Below, piece after piece: positions 1 through 9,734 of a stretch of DNA of 24,802 nt. A program made the position numbers and the translations under genes. Source of the stretch: Mesostigma viride (Eukaryota > Streptophyta > Mesostigmatophyceae > Mesostigmatales > Mesostigmataceae); NCBI GenBank assembly GCA_009746045.1, contig RPFO01001811.1:1-24802 (forward strand), in the 5' to 3' direction. Every line of letters starts with the position of its first letter. Position 1 is the first letter of the stretch. The notes below the pieces were generated by a model. That model searched no databases. It worked only from the letters and a program-made list of their open reading frames with translations, and was not told where the DNA came from.

Positions 1-277
1 TTTTTGCATGCCGTGTCACCATTTGGCTTCAGCGAGCACAGAATTCAAGACCCCAAACGGGATCTTGCTTTCCGGTACGCGCCTACGCGGAAGCTTGAGC
101 TATAAGCGGCTCGCGGGCCAAAAGCTGTTCAAAACCCGTTCACAACCCGAACCGGACCGGAACCGGAAATGGTTCTCCGGAATCTCTCGAATGTAGCGAA
201 GCTGTCATGCAACGGTTATTGTTAGTCCGCCAGGCTGCATGTGCCACGGACATGTCAAACAGTCTGCAACAACTCAC

Positions 278-355
278 CGCAACATTGTTGGTAAACTTGC
301 AGTTCGTACAGGTAACCTGGCACCCTGCGGTCCCCACGTTGAGCGCCCCATTGGC
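278..355 (-). CDS. Exon of the beta-helix gene: a single complete CxF..N.A repeat
   Basis: This is a 78-nt, 26-codon, phase-0 exon with clean borders: acceptor TTGTGCAG before it and donor GCG/GTGAGT after it. It encodes ANGALNVG, a cysteine-containing turn, then CKFTNNVA. The CxFxNNxA ending is the hallmark of polymorphic-membrane-protein beta-helix repeats. One exon encoding one structural coil suggests the gene grew by exon duplication (inference). The gene continues beyond the left edge of the window. Confidence 0.6.
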
Positions 356-852
356 CTGCACAAGCGCTCCGACGGCGGTAAGCAGGGGATTCATTAGTTA
401 GTCCGCATTGATGAGAAAGTGTCATTTCAAGCATGGTGGACCAACCTGGCGGCGCACTAAGCGCGATTAACACAAATGTTGTCACAAAGCCAGTGTCACA
501 CAGAAGCGCCTGCCTGGCAACTTACCCGTGGCTTCACCGGCATGCAACCGGCTTACAGTCAGGAAATCACGTACCAAGCTGACGTTTGTGGAGACAAGAC
601 TTTGCACGCACGTCAGCAGCACAGTCCATGCAACCTGTGACAGCTGCCATTACAAACAGAATCATGGATGTATACCCCAACTGTCCATACAGCACCAGGT
701 ACAGAGCATTAACTCACCCATGTGACTGCTATTGCGAACTGCGAAGAGAATCTCCTGCAGAGTTAGTTAAGGTCAGCTTGACAGCTAACACTGCCCTCAG
801 AATACCACGGTGAGTGTTCCAAGTATGTCAACGTCCGGCAGCTGGGACTCAC

Positions 853-935
853 CGACGTAACATTCATGAAGACAACATCCTGCATGTCGAGGATGATGGA
901 TGCCAACCCAGGGTCGCAGCTGACCGCCCCGCCGT
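853..935 (-). CDS. Exon of the same beta-helix gene (one PMP-type coil)
   Basis: This minus-strand stretch codes for GGAVSCDPG followed by LDMQDVVFMNVTS and ends at a consensus donor TCG/GTGAGT. The pattern is one beta-helix turn: G-A-x-S, then a hydrophobic strand, then VxFxNVT. The 3' boundary at 853 is well supported. The 5' boundary at about 935 (acceptor GTAG) is a guess, because its phase does not match the phase-0 end of the exon at 1860, so an intervening exon may be missing. It lies in the same orientation as, and between, the other two exons. Confidence 0.45.
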
Positions 936-1859
936 CTACGCTCTTCTCTCGCACATGGGTGCATGCATGCCGGGAAACAAACGACAAGGCGTCAGGCCGG
1001 GGGTGAAGATTGCATCTGACGTAGCTAATGGAATGGACACCATAATGTCTATACGAGTTACTTTATAATTGCTGCCAATATATTTTCATGTGTTGAAAAT
1101 AGTAATGCTTAAGGTCGAGGATGAGGTATTTAGGTTCCTAGGCAATCGTCAATAATAAGAATTACGCTCACCACATGTTCCTTTGAATCGGCGATGCAAT
1201 TAAATATGTCAACGTCTGACATGTCCTCGTACAATTTGAAGACGTTAGGTCACAGAGAATTATAACATACCTTTGAATCAACATAGTCGTCCTTATAAAG
1301 TCTAATAGCTAGCAGGTCCCTACTGCATGCATATGAAAAGTGATTGTCAAATTACCAGAGTTGCAAGAGCCTGGCCATATTGCACTAGATCATTCCCTGC
1401 AATCCAGCTGCACTGATAGCCCCAGCGCTGGGATAATTGTTAAAGATAATTATCCTGAGCGGCTTCAATGCATGTAGTTTACTTATTAATTAATTAGGAA
1501 CATAACTCCATTGGGAGTAAATGTAGCACATATCCCAGAGAAGGGGCATATGGCTTTTAATACATTCTAAGCTACTTTCTGCAAGGGTGGGAATGTAAAC
1601 ACACTTGCTCGAGGTGCACCTGGGCACCTGCGTCCCCAGAGTCTCAAGCAACACCCAACTAAGGGGAGCCTGTCATGGGGGCGGAAGATCAGCATGGCTA
1701 TACAAAAGCTAAGGCATGGCGTCTCAGCAGAGAGTACCTCTCTGCGTAGTCACGGCATGACTAAATAAGAAAGCTAGGCATCATCTGGTGTGTGGCGCGT
1801 CATGGGCACACATGTACATGACTTTACTTATTAGCTGGCCTACAACAGGGGCTGCATAC
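936..1859. other. Intronic or intergenic host DNA without a recognisable gene
   Basis: This AT-rich stretch separates two beta-helix exons. It has frequent stops in all frames and no domain-like translation. It probably represents one or more introns, possibly hiding short exons that I cannot call. I see no RNA gene or long repeat. Confidence 0.4.
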
Positions 1860-2158
1860 CTGAGGGGCGCCTGGAGCAGAAAACACAAGGTTCTGGATGC
1901 TGATGGACATCGAAGAGGTCAAAGCGGTTACTTGAAAAATTCTTAATGCACCAGCTCCATCTGTCGTGAGAGTACATGTCTGGTTGAATCCACACTCTCC
2001 ACGTATACGGACGCCTCGGGTAATCGGCATCTGGCTTGCAGAAACCGTAAATGAGGAGACGATGGTTATATCGCCTACGTTGACATCAGCCAATGCGGTG
2101 GTAAGCTCGGCCTGGGTAGACACATTTTGACTGCTTGCGAATGCCAGTGTCCAAAAAC
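1860..2158 (-). CDS. Exon of a right-handed beta-helix (PMP-repeat-like) host protein
   Basis: This is an open stretch of 99 codons on the minus strand. It is bounded by a strong pyrimidine-rich acceptor ending TTATCAG (just above 2158) and a donor CAG/GTATGC (at 1860/1859). The translation begins with a hydrophobic stretch, then reads STQAELTTALADVNVGDITI and later GVRIRGECG and SISIQNLVFSA. This is the usual beginning of a pectate-lyase-like or polymorphic-outer-membrane-repeat beta-helix, in which an 'AL...D..I.....' segment precedes stacked coils. The exon starts with two bases of a split codon and ends in phase 0. No initiator ATG is visible, so an upstream exon carrying a signal peptide is expected but was not located. 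The family assignment comes from pattern only; the function (cell-surface or secreted) is inferred. Confidence 0.55.
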
Positions 2159-3298
2159 CTGATAAGGGGAAGGGGGGGGGGGCGTGGGGAGAATGATAAA
2201 AAAATTACTGCAAGGGTAGGCAAGTATCCAGTTAAACCTCAACGTCACGCATGATGCACCATCCAAAGGAAAAAGGCAGATGCCACGTCGAAACAGGCAA
2301 AATTGATTAGGGCGCGATGAGTTCGACAATGCCACCATCGGTAGATCATCAGCTCACATGATAATTGCAGAAGTCAATATACTTAGTTACTGTGCTACAT
2401 CATGCATAGACTCGTATATACCAACTATGCAGCAAGTGTGACACGTCGGCGCCTGGATGCAGATCACGTCCATGCCATGCAAAAGGACAGAAGCCAGCAT
2501 GTGTGGGCATGAGCAATGATTAAAATGAAAGAAAGACCAGCGCCAGCGGTCTCCGCCTCACTCCGAGCCGCGGGGCTGATTGAAATCTTTTAAGTTAGTC
2601 ATTGGGTTCGCCGGGCGCGATCGTGGGCTAAATATTTAATGGTGAGATCGAGAAACTGCTAGTACATGTATATATTATGCATAACCCGTGGCTGTAAGTG
2701 CGTGCAGGATCGAAGCACATGCAGCCGACTTACCACAGAAACTTGTAATAAATGCGAGGAGTGATACCGCGACGTGAAATCCATGACCGGCGCGGGATCC
2801 AGGGTATTCGCGGGCCGCCATAATTCAATTCGACCGCGACGTGCGCATGCGCACAAATAATTCTGCTTCCCGCATGCGCAGCGGCTTTGATTAATATGGC
2901 AAACATGATCGGCCGTCGCCGGAAATAATAATCATGTTCAGCTGCTGCTGACTCGGGGTCATGACCACATTGACAGCATGAATATGATGCGCAGCCAGCG
3001 CATGCACCTGAAATATTTGCTCCTAGAGTACGTACAAAGCTTACTGAAGCAGCGGAAGTTTTGCCAACATGAGCGCCCGGCGGCCGGCCTGCGCATGCAT
3101 GGCATGCATGCGCAGCATCATGCAGAATATTATTATCGTAGCCAAAATCAAGCGCCTTCTTCCTCGACCGCAGTGCAGTAGAACAATTGCTGGCGACGTC
3201 TGTCGAGCCTCTTTCTAGACGCCCGCCCATCGTGATCTCGCGGACGCTTTTTCGACCCCAATTAGCAGGCCACGTCGGTATTCTTTTCTTCGAATATT
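2159..3298. other. Host non-coding stretch rich in GCATGC palindromes
   Basis: No convincing exon was found. A minus-strand open frame at 2730-3230 has a low-complexity composition and resembles no family. The stretch from 2820 to 3130 is unusually rich in GCATGC and GCGCATGCGC motifs. It includes a perfect 13+1+13 palindrome at 3089-3115 (arm CTGCGCATGCATG). It could be the promoter or first-intron zone of the beta-helix gene, which would start near here, but that is inference. Confidence 0.35.
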
Positions 3299-3395
3299 TA
3301 TATAGCCCCTCATTGAGTGATGGGGCCGTGTGGGTACCGGGGAGCCATTCTTGAGTGATGATGGTTGAGTGATAAATTGAGTGATAAAATATTGG
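3299..3395 (+). repeat. Left arm of outer ~97-bp inverted repeat
   Basis: This arm matches the reverse complement of 22228-22325 with only a few mismatches and one indel. It begins TATATAGCCCCTCATTGAG and ends GATAAAATATTGG. Inside are four copies of a TTGAGTGAT motif, the kind of subterminal repeat to which transposases often bind. The pair lies outside the viral TIRs, so it probably marks the ends of a separate, older TIR element into which the virus inserted. The flanks are TA-rich, so a target duplication (TA or TATA) cannot be fixed with certainty. Confidence 0.7.
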
Positions 3396-3614
3396 ATTTC
3401 GTAATTATTTACTGAAGCATGTGTCAGTTGTGATTCCAGACCCTTGCCAGTATTGACTCAGATGGCAACGTGGCTAATTTCATCGTCAGGCTTGGAGTTG
3501 CCGCGGCCCTTGGAAAGCTAGGCCAGGGTTTTATTGATACCGAAGTTGCTAACAATGTCGTAATACAACCAAACAAGTTCGTATCAGATCAGGCAACCCA
3601 TGAAAGGGGCGTGC

Positions 3615-4185
3615 TCAAACGTTAGCTGTGTAGCCTGATTGCTGCGACCCAAGTGCGAGGTTCTGCCTCTTGTTGGCGAAATCGTCCTCGTTCTCATTCT
3701 CGTCGAGCTCCCGTTTCTTGTCGTTTGACCCGCTCTTGTATGCTGCAAACCCTCTCCTGGCATCTGACCACGCGTTGATGAGGGAGAAAGCGGATATTCC
3801 GGCTGGTGCTTCGACTTCTGGAAAGATTTCATGAAATCCTCGACCTTGTCTACGCAATCGGCGCATTCGTCAAGGCGTTTCCATTCGCACCGTTCTTCGA
3901 GCTTCCTCGGCTTGGATGACCCCTTTCGTAGACCCATTCGACAAGGACCTTTGGAGTTTTCCTGTCAACGGCATCGTAAGCAGCATCGTGGACTTTTAGC
4001 ACCTCGCAGGTCGGCGAGTAATCACCGGCCTCGCCAGATGGTGCGACAATGCCTTCTAGTTGTTCAGACAGGCGAGAGAAAGCTTGTTTTCAATTGCCGT
4101 TTGCTTGTCACAAATTTCGTCAAGTGTTTTCCCTATAAACGCAAGCGCTTTCTCACACGGCCAGCATTTCGTGACGCCATGGCTA
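3615..4185 (-). pseudogene. Degraded minus-strand coding fragment of unknown function, frameshifted
   Basis: Three overlapping open frames on the minus strand read as one decayed protein. A cysteine-containing piece (KCWPCEKALAFIGKTLDE, about 4060-4170) runs into a piece with TCEVLKVHDAAYDAV (about 3950-4060). This is followed, after a frame change, by ERCEWKRLDECADCVDKVED (3830-3930). After another frame change it ends in an acidic/basic tail reaching a stop at 3615. Composition looks protein-like in each piece, but no known family is recognised. It lies inside the outer inverted repeats, so it may be the remnant gene of that element, possibly a transposase; this is inference only. Its upstream part may have been cut by the viral insertion. 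Confidence 0.4.
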
Positions 4186-4423
4186 TCTGTTAGCATTCAA
4201 TAGACTGCAGGTTGGTTCATAATGCATTCCATCATCATATCAAAATTTTATGCAAGGTCACGTTACGTCTGCTTGCATCGACTAGGGCTGCGTGAGTGTC
4301 ACGCGTTTGTCAGTGGCCGACGGCGTATAATGGCGCGGTAACAGAGATCCTCGGTACCGGCGCGGCGCTTGACTGGCAGCGAAAAAACACACGGTCTCGT
4401 CAATGTGCGGGGGAGGAGTCTTG

Positions 4424-4499
4424 TATGGGGGAAAATTGGCCAGATAATTTGATAGAAGTGCTAATCTTTCTCTGGCCAATTTTCCCCCTCTCTCACAAA
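4424..4499 (+). repeat. Left terminal inverted repeat of the PLV, with internal hairpin
   Basis: These 76 bases are identical to the reverse complement of 21984-22059. Within the repeat, GGGGGAAAATTGGCCAGA (4427-4444) is itself inverted at 4471-4488 around a 26-nt loop, so the terminus can form an 18-bp hairpin. Similarity stops abruptly on the outer side. A TA dinucleotide (4424-4425, and again 22058-22059) is a possible 2-bp target duplication. Confidence 0.85.
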
Positions 4500-4614
4500 A
4501 TCCCAACTAACAAACCAACAACGCCACACACCGACTCAAGCAATCGGACAGCTACTAACGACGCCCCGTAGATAATATCTAACCGTATAACACGAGACGC
4601 GACGGAACGAGGAT

Positions 4615-5749
4615 CTATTTAAAATTATACCCCTCGTCCATACAACTATACGTCTCGTCCTGGTGGCGCAGTGAATCTAGTTCTGTCTCGTTACCCCACC
4701 AGCTAGGCCGATACCTCTGGCAGAAGTCTAGGACGTCAACCTTTGATATTTCTAGGTCCTGGTCCTTCTTATGATTACTCTGAACACCATTCGCTGAAAT
4801 GTTGAGTGTGCTCCCTAGCATGTTTTGAGAAGACTCGCGCACTGTGCAAAGCTCAGCGTCCCAGCTCCTCCCTTCGCCCTTCTTCTATACCCAAACACCG
4901 CACGCATGAATGTTTGATGCTCCATGATCTCACTGTCGATCCTATTCCCAATCTCGATCGCCTTGTCGCGAGGGATCGTCACGGTCCTGGCACTCTCGCG
5001 ATCTAGGACGAACGCCTCTATCCCGCTGCCCTCTAGTAGATGTATAGCAGCCGCCAGTGTCTTCGAGTCGCGACCCGTCTTGTATTCGCTAGGTCGAAAA
5101 TCGAATGGTCTCCTCATTGCCTCAAGGACGTTCGCAAGGTATTTGTCCTTCCCAGTTCCGTCGCTCGCGAGTGCTGCCGGACGCTCGGTAAACCGTCCGG
5201 CATTTATCCTTTTCGAGGAGCCCGGCAAGCTCCATCTCTACACTCTCGCGGGATCTGGTAACTGAACTCCGCGAGCTCGTAGACGTTCTTCAGCTTCTTC
5301 TCGAATGCTGTAAGAATCTCGCCTGCATCACACCGGTCCTTCAGTGCGATGTATCCTCGTGCTCCATAATGTAAAACGGCACGCCCCTCGTCCGCGTCTT
5401 CCAGCTTTGGCAGTGGTGGGGCGTCGGTGCGATCCACCTTCTCGTCCGCCCTTTCCATCTTTACGTCATAATCCTCTGCTAGCATCCTGATCAGATTCGG
5501 CTTGAAGTGGCTGCGAGACTGCCACGTCCTGCAGGTTGCGACAGAAGAGGTTGAGAGTGGCGAGCTTGGGTCGAACTTCCTCTTACCATCTTCACCCCAT
5601 GAAGCAATCACATCGGCGTTGTCCTTCGCCATCAGTTCAGAAACTTGGCCTCTGTGTCGACCGTCGTCTTTTTTATCTGTCAAAGTTGTGTCCAGCCTCG
5701 ACAGAGGTGTAGTAGAGTCTCGATAGATATTGTCATCTCCCCCTTGCAC
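4615..5749 (-). pseudogene. C-terminal portion of the PLV replication helicase protein, frameshifted
   Basis: This region directly continues the leftward primase-helicase frame. Consecutive open pieces are 5749-5204 (ends near YIALKDRCDAGEILTAFEKK), 5228-4815 (contains YLANVLEAMRRPFDFRP and RDKAIEIGNRIDSEIMEHQ) and 4842-4615 (ends WWGNETELDSLRHQDE, then the stop at 4615). Each piece overlaps the next in a different frame, so one gene with three or so indels is more likely than three genes. The region has no recognisable catalytic motif. In herpesvirus OBP-type helicases the segment after the helicase core is a DNA-binding or oligomerisation domain, so a similar role is possible here, but this is inference. 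A separate downstream gene cannot be excluded. Confidence 0.5.
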
Positions 5750-8029
5750 AGGTGACGGACACGGAACATCTGTTGCAGCATGGTCGTGTATTCGGCGTAT
5801 CCTGGGGCGTTGATAAAACCAGCCACCATGCTGTCGAAAGTGTGCATAGTATACGAGACTCCGACGGTGATGGTCGGCGAAATAATGAGAAAGTCGAGAT
5901 CAGCCCATGCCGAATTAGCGCCGCTTTCTAGATCCTTTTTTTGGCGTGTCCTTGGTGTACGATTTCCACTTCTTTGTGGACAAAATGTCCTTCAAGCCCT
6001 CGCATACGGCCGGAACAGCCCACCCGCGGACATTGGACAGAACAGCTTCTCCCCGGCATGCAACCGCCTCTTGCACTCAGCAACAATCTCCGCAACAAAG
6101 ACCGCTTTCCAACACTTCTTAGAATCGATGTCGACCCACTTCAACACGCGATTAGTAGGGCGCTTAAACGTGTTCATAGATGCCCTGATCCCGTCAACTG
6201 GTCGGTAGTGCGCGATGTAATTGTAGACCTTCGCTGTAATGGTCGCGTCAAGCGCTATAAGCACCTTGGCGCGCTCCAAGATCTCGATAAGACGCACAAT
6301 GACCTCTCGCTTGTTCTTGAGATGGAGACCCGATAGCGCTGTCAACGTGTTGTAAATCTCGTCCATGATCACGACGTCAAAACTCGAGCTGGCTAGACGA
6401 AGGATGGAGTTCAGAACGATGAGCACGCGGTCGTCCTTGATATACCCTCCGCGATTGTCCAGATAGTGACGGAACCGTGGGTCTTGGGAGAGGATCCGGA
6501 ACGCGGAATCCTCCCAAACGATACATTTTCCCACCTCGCCGAGTGCCTTATAATTCCGGTCCTCTTCCTTCGAGAGACTGATGTTGGCGACGATGCACAG
6601 TATGCGAACATCAGGGATCCTGCGGACAAGCTCGTTCACCATCTCTCGGACACGTTCTGATTTTCCAGTCCCACAGTTCGACTGGACAAAGTGGGTGACT
6701 TTGTGACCCTTGTCGCGGCCTCTGATAACCTCGACCAGACCGTCGACGTCGAAAGGCTTGATCTTCTCTGTGCAGTACGTCTCGCCAAACGGGACACTCT
6801 CCGCGACGAACTCGCGCCTGTCCATGATACACTCCGCGTGCTTGGGGCCCTTCTTCCAACACGAGTAGGTGACCCTTCCGTCCGAGTACTCGCACACCCT
6901 CGGGCCGTGACCAGCGCTCTTATGGGGGCGATCCTTCTTGCACACGATACACGGCACTACCGGGTCGACGGTCCAGCGGGACATGTAGTATGTCCGGCCG
7001 TCCTCCCCGGCGTGCTCCTCGACATTGATGATCCGACTACCCGGCGAAACCTTCGCCATTGCCTCGATCGACCTCGCGATTTGCTCGCTGCCGCCCCGTG
7101 CCCGCGAGGACTGTACTGGGACGCCTTTTTGCGTTCCGATCCTTTCTGGGCGTACCACGAAGCCGGAGCGCTTACTATCTCGGCGTCGTCGAGATTGTTC
7201 GTGGGGTAGACGATGCCGAGTGTTCGCGAACGTCGTCAGACCCCTCGCATATCCTGAGACTCGCGAGAGGTCGTGTCCCCGATTTGTGCATTGCCAACGG
7301 CTCTGAAGCACCAGTCCTTACCATAGATGTGATCATCGACCATTAACTGGACCTCCTTGTCGTCATAATTCGCCGGGGTTAGCCAGCATCTCTTCAATGT
7401 TCTGCTCCATGTACGCCGAAGCGTGCTCGGTGCTTAGGAGCATGTTGGCGTCAGTGTAGAGAGACGAGTCGGGGTCCAGCAGATGCTCGCGGATGTATCG
7501 AGTAAAGGTCTGGCACCAATACTGTCTCGCGTCGATGTCAGCCAGTACCAGCCCGCGGACAACGATATGATACGAAATCTTGAGGAACCATCCTTCTCGC
7601 GTGTCGCTGTCGAGACGTTATATTGGAACCGTTCTGGCTCGATCCCTAGAACATCGAACACGAACGCATCGTGCAGTCGCTTGAAATGGCGCGGTAGTGA
7701 TACGCTCGCAGTCCTTCCCACGCGGTCGTCGAGATCGACGTATGCCCACGACGGCTGGTCGGGGCGGATGATCTCGTTCAGTGTCTGAGTCCGGACATTC
7801 CGCATGCATTCCTCGCGAATTGCCGCGAATTCTTCAGCGTCTCGGTAGTGTGTGTACTCTTTCGGTCCGCGCCCGATATCCCGGGCAGCAATGTAGGAAT
7901 GCCCGGCCTCGTTCGCGGCCTCGATGCAGCGGTCCTTCGGCCCCTTGCCGTCGACCCTCGACCCACCAAACCACGTTCGACCGTGGACGGTTCTGGTCAG
8001 TTCGCTCCAGTGTAGACGGACGCGGTCAT
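5750..8029 (-). pseudogene. AEP primase - herpes OBP-like helicase fusion, frameshifted
   Basis: This is the probable replication enzyme of the virus. Reading leftward, an archaeo-eukaryotic primase (AEP) domain comes first. It has the metal-binding motif YVDLDD (about 7725-7742), then KISYHIVV (about 7560-7583) in a shifted frame, then VDDHIYGKDWCFRAVGN (about 7310-7360). A cysteine cluster resembling a zinc-binding module follows (PCIVC, then C, C and HAEC, about 6830-6955). The SF2-type helicase comes next: Walker A SNCGTGKS (about 6655-6680), motif II VIMDEIY (about 6350-6370) and LDATI (about 6240-6260). After a further frame change it reads ISPTITVGVSY and QQMFRVRH (about 5765-5880), the late motifs typical of the herpes origin-binding protein family (PF02399). 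At least five frame changes occur. The true start is uncertain: an ATG at 8029 is followed by a frame change, and the correct reading frame appears open upstream of it. Confidence 0.75.
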
Positions 8030-8165
8030 GATCAAGTTGTATACCTGTAGTGTTAGATTTTTTTTTCTGGCCGAAACGAGACTGTTTTTTTTCTGATTGG
8101 AAGGAAGTGGATTTTATTAATCAATAATACAATTCAACTCTCTCGATAGCCGAAAAAACCCGGGA

Positions 8166-8186
8166 CTTTTATACGTAGTATAAAAG
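8166..8186. promoter_or_regulatory. Dyad TATA element upstream of the primase-helicase gene
   Basis: CTTTTATAC-GTA-GTATAAAAG is a perfect 9+3+9 inverted repeat that presents TATAAAAG on both strands. It lies in the 190-bp gap between the recombinase stop (8222) and the primase start (about 8029), roughly 140 bp upstream of the latter. A TATA promoter for the leftward primase gene is the natural reading; an RNA hairpin ending the recombinase transcript is the alternative. On the minus strand an AATAAA (plus-strand TTTATT near 8112) could polyadenylate the recombinase mRNA. Confidence 0.4.
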
Positions 8187-8221
8187 GGCGACAAACAATT
8201 TTCAGATAGCGACAGAATCAA

Positions 8222-9484
8222 TCAAACGTCTTCATCGTCCATCTTTCTTGCTTTCTCCAGAGTCGCGGGATCCAATTGATCGTTCCGCTCATACCGGATC
8301 GCCATCGCCGGGGAATGTGCCATGCCCCTTGCATATTTGATCCGTTCTGCGGACGTCGCTCTTTTCACGAACGCCGTGACGAACGCCCGCCGAGTGTTGA
8401 GGATTCCGTGATAAGTCGCGCGGTATCGCTCGCCAAACGCGGATTTGCTGATATGTCCCCGTCCTCTGCCGGCCGGGAATAACCATTTCCCGTTCGTCGA
8501 GCGGGCTTTGAGGATTTCCCGGAACGCTTTCATCGACGGCGGGACGACGAAATCGATGGCCCCGAGGTCTTTCGCCGTCTTGTGATGTCGAATTACGAAC
8601 CGGTTCTCGGGGACGATAAACGCGTTCTCATGTGGTCCTATCTCGCTCTCATCGTTTACGAATTGACATCGTGGTAGTTGTACCGAGTTGGCGGGAGATT
8701 CTTTCCGCTGAGGTAAAGGTACCCCATCAATTTCTCGTCGCTGTTTGGGTCTGCGACGGACTTGTGGATCGATTGGAGCGTCTTGAAATCGTAAGCTGGC
8801 GGCACGTTCTCGCTGACATACGCGTCGATGGTTAGTCGCCCTTCCTGCTCGACGGCCTGCTGGTTCTTGTAGGCCTCGACGACAGTTGCCGGAAGTTGGC
8901 GAGATAGTGGGAAGATTTTGTTTATTCCGTTTATTGCCGCCGAGAGATTAGCGCGGGCCGTTCTTGCTCCTGTCGCGTCTCCCCTTTTCATGTTCTGGAT
9001 GTCGCGATGACTTTATCGACGTCCAGGAGACACGTGACGGGCTCTGTCCGGCTGCATCCAAGAGCGTCTAGGATCTGTCCACGCGACCGACGTACTGCTT
9101 GATCGTCGCCACTGTCGCGCCCTTAGCCGTCTTAATGACCCTGTCTCCTTGCACGGTAGCCACGGGCTGGTTCTCCGGCCTGACTTGTTGAGCGGTCTCC
9201 ATGACCTCGGCGAGTGTCCACAGCTTGCTCGTGGGTTCTCGCGAGACCGGGCGAGTGTCCGCGGACTTACAATCCTTGTCGGGCAGGTCCGCGTTCTTCC
9301 GGATCAGCTTTACCTCGTCGCAGTCTGTCCCGTGCTTCTGGAGCCATTTCTCGGTAGGCATCCAAGCGTCTTTCTTGGCCATCGCGCGCATGACCTGGAG
9401 AGCTGCCCGGTCCGGGTATTTCTGCCGGTATCTAGCCTGCGCTTCTCGTCGCATTCGGAGTTCGTCCGCTGTCCTTGAAACCAT
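8222..9484 (-). pseudogene. PLV tyrosine recombinase (integrase), frameshifted
   Basis: Pieces in three frames read as one protein of about 420 residues. The N-terminal part (9484-9068) is a charged region ending in TIKQYVGRVD, a core-binding-domain-like helix. It continues in other frames through LLDVDKVIATSR and ARANLSAAINGINKIFP to a catalytic-domain start, DEKLMGYLYLSGKNLPPTRYNYHDV (8656-8760). That segment matches the tyrosine-recombinase box with LPP(R/T)R. The last piece (to 8222) has NTRRAFVTAF, then ARGMAHSPAMAIRYER, which resembles the box II pattern R...(L/M)(G/A)HS.....Y with the likely nucleophile Tyr in RYER. Frame changes fall near 9075, 9000 and 8660. The enzyme would catalyse site-specific integration of the viral genome. 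The start ATG at 9484 is the first one available. Confidence 0.75.
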
Positions 9485-9734
9485 GAGACTCGTATATCCT
9501 TATGCAGAGAAATTAATTCGAGTGTGAACGAGCGTTTGTTACAAAAAATGATAAATAGGTCGTTTTATTGCAAAAAAGTACGATTTACTTGCTTCCACCG
9601 GGATTCGAAGCCGCGTCTTCGCTTCGGAGGAACCGACCTTCGGTCGGTGGGACACTCCCTGGTTAGGTTAACTCTCGATAGCTTCCGCGGCCGCTAGAGC
9701 GGAATTCCACGGAAATTTCCACATATAAACGCAT
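9485..9734. other. Intergenic spacer with stacked hairpins and a tRNA 3'-half-like sequence
   Basis: There is no ORF here. On the minus strand the spacer holds hairpins GGGA-GTG-TCCC and CCGACC-GAA-GGTCGG (about 9630-9665). These are followed by GCTTCGAATCCC (about 9600-9613), one mismatch from a tRNA T-loop/Pol III B-box, and then GGTGGAAGCA, like an acceptor end. A matching 5' acceptor strand and a correct T-stem are missing, so I do not call a tRNA. A minus-strand AATAAA (plus TTTATT at about 9563) may polyadenylate the upstream basic-protein gene. Confidence 0.35.

Noticed and set aside
2730-3230. 166-codon minus-strand frame in the left flank
   Set aside because: Its composition follows the GCATGC-rich DNA, there are no splice-consistent borders, and no family resemblance is seen.
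3831-4193. 120-codon plus-strand frame in the left flank
   Set aside because: The opposite strand shows better protein-like sequence in three consecutive pieces; the plus frame is Ser/Arg-rich shadow sequence.
5992-9527. Numerous plus-strand frames of 90-170 codons opposite the replication genes
   Set aside because: They are antisense shadows of GC-rich coding sequence and lack motifs; the minus strand carries the catalytic residues.
9590-9700. A genuine tRNA gene on the minus strand
   Set aside because: The T-loop-like motif is present, but the T-stem pairs only partly, the 5' acceptor strand is missing and no 7-base anticodon loop fits.
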